From: Paenarthrobacter sp. GOM3
Lineage (GTDB): Bacteria; Actinomycetota; Actinomycetes; Actinomycetales; Micrococcaceae
Length of the DNA: 64,000 nt
Direction: 5' to 3'
Assembly: GCF_018215265.2 (NCBI RefSeq)
Contig: NZ_CP136562.1
Location: 2,418,001-2,482,000, forward strand
Shown piece after piece: positions 61,407-64,000 of the stretch (position 1 is its first letter; each line of letters opens with the position of its first letter). The translations under genes were made by a program, and so were the position numbers. Below the pieces are notes generated by a model that worked only from the letters and a program-made list of their open reading frames with translations, was not told the DNA's origin and made no database searches.

Positions 61407-62175
61407 GGGCACGCCTGATGGGAGCCTGCCGGTAGAGGTAGCTGCCGTAGTTGGTGAACCCTGCCTGTGCGTACAGGGACTGTGCGCCGTAATTGGCTGA
61501 CGTGACCAGCAGCCAAAAGCCCTCAAGTCCGCGCCGGGCGCCGTTCTCCAACAGCGCCGCCAGCACCTGGCTGCCATAACCGCGCCTTCGGTGCGTTGCC
61601 GACGTCGCCATGCCGTAAATGCCGCCCCAGCCGTCCACCAGGGCGAGGCGTCCGACGGCGGCGGGTACGCCGTCGTCATCCCTCACCAAGGCATACAACG
61701 CCGGGCAGCCGAGCAGGATGCGGCGGGCGACGGCGAGTTCGGCTGCACCGCCGCGGCCATCCACCGACCACCACACACTGAGCCATTCCGCGGAAGGATC
61801 ATCGCTGAGCTCGACGTTCCGCCCTCCAGCAGGGACCGGCAGTCCTTCAAGGCCGCGCACCATGATCCGGGTTTCGGACTGTTTCGTGAAGCGTTGCCCG
61901 TCCAGCACGGCATTGAGGGCGGCGCTGCGGGGGTCGTCAAAGACCTGGAAAATGAGCGGGAGGCGCCGCCGACGGTACCAGTCAGACGCGGACCGGAGGG
62001 ACCCAGCAAGTTCCGGGACGCCGTCCGCAGCGCCGGACAGGTTGCGGGGCCAGACCGAGTTGGCCCGCTGTGTGACCCCTTCCGAAGCGCGCAGCACCCA
62101 CTCCCCTGTGTCTTCGCGCTCAACCGCAGGCCAGGCCTTATCCATGAGCGTTTCCAGGAATGCTTGCTCCAGCAT
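61393..62175 (-). CDS. GNAT family N-acetyltransferase
   Basis: This 260-residue protein has a C-terminal GNAT domain (about 140-260) with the acetyl-CoA-binding motif ATSATHRRRGYGSQVLAALLENG. The N-terminal half resembles a second, degenerate GNAT-like fold, as in several actinobacterial tandem acetyltransferases. The substrate is unknown. The ATG at 62175 is preferred because GAAAGG lies upstream; an ATG 14 codons farther up has no such site. It lies between aspS and the convergent acVLRF1-like gene. Confidence 0.88.
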   Translation of the reverse strand: MLEQAFLETLMDKAWPAVEREDTGEWVLRASEGVTQRANSVWPRNLSGAADGVPELAGSLRSASDWYRRRRLPLIFQVFDDPRSAALNAVLDGQRFTKQSETRIMVRGLEGLPVPAGGRNVELSDDPSAEWLSVWWSVDGRGGAAELAVARRILLGCPALYALVRDDDGVPAAVGRLALVDGWGGIYGMATSATHRRRGYGSQVLAALLENGARRGLEGFWLLVTSANYGAQSLYAQAGFTNYGSYLYRQAPIRRALSGC

Positions 62176-62202
62176 GCCGCGGGCCTTTCGTTCGCAGGAA
62201 CA

Positions 62203-62236
62203 CCAAAGGCCCCCCACCGCAGTGGAGAGCCTTTGG
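62203..62236 (-). terminator. Terminator hairpin downstream of aspS
   Basis: CCAAAGGC and GCCTTTGG form the outer stem and CCAC/GTGG an inner stem around a CGCA loop, starting nine bases after the aspS stop. It lies between aspS and the GNAT gene on the same strand. Confidence 0.75.
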
Positions 62237-62244
62237 ATATGGTG

Positions 62245-64000
62245 CTATTCGGACTTGTTTTCCGCCTTGGCGGCAGGCTTGGCCTCGGGCCGGAAGTCGA
62301 CGCCCGCTTCCTTGCGCTGCTGTGCCGTGATGGGTGCCGGTGCCGCCGTCAGGGGGTCGTACCCGTTTCCGGTCTTGGGGAAGGCAATGACGTCGCGGAT
62401 GGACTCCACGCCGGCGAGCAGGGCCACAACACGGTCCCAGCCCATGGCCATTCCGCCGTGCGGAGGTGCGCCGTACTTGAAGCCCTCAAGCAGGAAGCCG
62501 AACTTCGTTTGTGCTTCTTCCTTGTCCAGGCCCATGAGCTGGAACACGCGCTCCTGCACTTCACGGTCGTGGATACGGATGGAGCCGCCGCCGATCTCGT
62601 TGCCGTTGCAGACGATGTCATAGGCGTAAGAAAGCGCGGATCCGGGATCCTTGTCGAAGCTGTCCAGGTATTCGGGGCGCGGCGAGGTGAAAGCGTGGTG
62701 CACGGCTGTCCACTGTCCGCCACCCACAGCGACGTCACCGGAAGCCACAGCAGCTGCGGCAGGCTCGAACATGGGAGCGTCCACGATCCAGACAAACGCC
62801 CAGTCGTTGGGATCAATCAGGCCAGTGCGGTGCCCGATCTCGACGCGGGCAGCGCCGAGGAGCGCCCGCGCTGCGGACTTCTCACCGGCAGCGAAGAAGA
62901 TGCAGTCGCCGGGCTTGGCGCCAACAGCATCGGCCAGGCCTGCCCGTTCTTCCTCCGTGAGGTTCTTGGCAACCGGGCCGGCGAGTTCGCCGTCTTCCTT
63001 GAAGAGGACGTATGCCAGGCCCTTGTGGCCACGCTGCTTTGCGAATTCCTGCCACCCGTCCAGGGTGCGGCGCGGCTGGGAGGCGCCGCCGGGCATGACT
63101 ACTGCACCGACGTACGGTGCCTTGAAGACGCCGAAGTTGGTGTCCTTGAAGAACTCGGTGAGCTCCGTCAGTTCCACGCCGAAACGAAGGTCCGGCTTAT
63201 CGGAGCCGTACCTGGCCATGGCGTCCAAGTACGTCATGCGGCGGATCGGGGTGGGGATCTCGACGTCGATCAGCTGCCACAGTGCCTTGACGATCGCCTC
63301 GCCCAGCTCAATGATGTCGTCCTGGTCAACGAAGCTGGCTTCGATGTCCAACTGGGTGAACTCCGGCTGGCGGTCGGCGCGGAAGTCCTCGTCACGGTAG
63401 CAACGGGCAATCTGGTAGTACTTCTCAAAACCGCCCACCTGGAGCAGCTGCTTGAAAAGCTGCGGCGACTGCGGCAGCGCGTACCAGGAACCCGGGGCCA
63501 GGCGTGCCGGCACGACGAAGTCGCGGGCGCCTTCCGGCGTCGAACGCGTCAGCGTGGGGGTTTCGATCTCCACGTAGCCACGCTGGTGCAGCAGTTCGCG
63601 GGCCACCCGGTTTGCCTCGGAGCGGAGGCGGAGGTTGCGTGCGGGGCCGGGGCGGCGAAGGTCCAGGTAGCGGTGCTTAAGTCGGGCTTCCTCGCCAACC
63701 TCAACGTGCTCGTCAATCTGGAACGGCAGGGCTTCGGAGGTGTTGAGGATAACAACCTTGTCGGCGATGACCTCGATTTCACCGGTCGCCAGGGCCGGGT
63801 TTTCGTTGCCTTCAGGACGCTTGTTGACGGTACCCGTCACCTGCAGCACGTACTCGTTCCGCAGGCCGTGGAAGACCTCTTCCTCACGGACAACCACCTG
63901 GGCGACACCGGACGCATCACGCAGGTCAACGAATGCAACGCCACCGTGATCACGGCGCCGTCCCACCCAGCCGGCCAGGGTAACGGTTTGTCCAATGTGC
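62245..64000 (-). CDS. aspS: Aspartyl-tRNA synthetase (5' end cut off)
   Basis: AspRS charges tRNA-Asp, or both tRNA-Asp and tRNA-Asn where GatCAB is present. 585 codons are in the window and the frame runs past its right edge, so only the extreme N-terminus is missing. The anticodon OB domain begins with [16 protein letters not shown]. Class II motif 2 ([15 protein letters not shown]), the bacterial GAD insertion (about 300-420) and motif 3 ([15 protein letters not shown]) are visible. The end is Ala/Lys/Glu-rich. Confidence 0.96.
   Translation of the reverse strand, partial: HIGQTVTLAGWVGRRRDHGGVAFVDLRDASGVAQVVVREEEVFHGLRNEYVLQVTGTVNKRPEGNENPALATGEIEVIADKVVILNTSEALPFQIDEHVEVGEEARLKHRYLDLRRPGPARNLRLRSEANRVARELLHQRGYVEIETPTLTRSTPEGARDFVVPARLAPGSWYALPQSPQLFKQLLQVGGFEKYYQIARCYRDEDFRADRQPEFTQLDIEASFVDQDDIIELGEAIVKALWQLIDVEIPTPIRRMTYLDAMARYGSDKPDLRFGVELTELTEFFKDTNFGVFKAPYVGAVVMPGGASQPRRTLDGWQEFAKQRGHKGLAYVLFKEDGELAGPVAKNLTEEERAGLADAVGAKPGDCIFFAAGEKSAARALLGAARVEIGHRTGLIDPNDWAFVWIVDAPMFEPAAAAVASGDVAVGGGQWTAVHHAFTSPRPEYLDSFDKDPGSALSYAYDIVCNGNEIGGGSIRIHDREVQERVFQLMGLDKEEAQTKFGFLLEGFKYGAPPHGGMAMGWDRVVALLAGVESIRDVIAFPKTGNGYDPLTAAPAPITAQQRKEAGVDFRPEAKPAAKAENKSE

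Overview
This window is a stretch of core chromosome from a high-GC Gram-positive bacterium. The best guess is a Micrococcaceae member of the Arthrobacter/Paenarthrobacter type. The evidence is a GC-rich coding bias with frequent GTG/TTG starts, an actinobacterial integration host factor (mIHF), a helicase-inactive type of PriA, a PyrR-led pyrimidine operon with an actinobacteria-specific membrane gene inside it, and a gene order that closely follows the Mycobacterium and Streptomyces chromosomes (from memory of those genomes, not from a search). No phage, insertion sequence, CRISPR array, rRNA or tRNA gene was recognised, and no gap between genes exceeds 300 bases.

Layout, left to right. 1-2700 (minus): phoH-ybeY-hlyC/corC, the last cut by the window edge. 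2973-3947 (plus): a GerMN/Gmad2 lipoprotein. 3962-6923 (minus): hrcA-dnaJ-rsmE behind a CIRCE operator. 7153-8539 (plus): a DUF3097 protein and a small DUF4870 membrane protein. 8591-11674 (minus): lepA-hemW. 11832-12788 (plus): a lone PemK/MazF-like protein and rpsT. 12916-19445 (minus): holA, a membrane-anchored sigma factor fused to its own zinc-finger and extracellular domain, comEC (without a metallo-beta-lactamase domain), comEA and a DegV protein. 19505-22200: leuS behind a Leu-codon leader peptide and terminator hairpin. 22325-26618 (minus): the glycerol operon glpD-glpF-glpK, divergent from 26741-30668 (plus), a SorC-type regulator followed by an aldo/keto reductase, an alpha/beta hydrolase and a GT4 glycosyltransferase.

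30678-45679 (minus) is a long housekeeping block read in the order pyrR-pyrB-pyrC-(PH-like membrane protein)-carA-carB-pyrF, then mihF-gmk-rpoZ-coaBC-metK-priA. It covers de novo UMP synthesis, then nucleoid, nucleotide, CoA and SAM functions. A PyrR-binding-like RNA loop lies at the front and a Crp-like palindrome lies before mihF. 45834-47078 (plus) is a PrsW protease. 47159-59107 (minus) holds rpsD-DUF948-DUF6167-like-alaS-ruvX-mltG-aroE-aroC-aroK-aroB-TPR-efp-nusB: translation, cell wall and shikimate genes, mostly overlapping by 1-8 bases. 59311-64000 has rarA (minus), an acVLRF1-like peptidyl-tRNA hydrolase (plus), a GNAT acetyltransferase (minus) and the 3' part of aspS (minus).

The most interesting items are the leuS attenuator, the sigma/anti-sigma/extracellular fusion, the His-rich repeat-bearing N-terminus of MltG, the VLRF1-like protein with an altered active-site loop, the Crp-like site before mihF, and the regulator-AKR-hydrolase-glycosyltransferase operon next to the glp genes.
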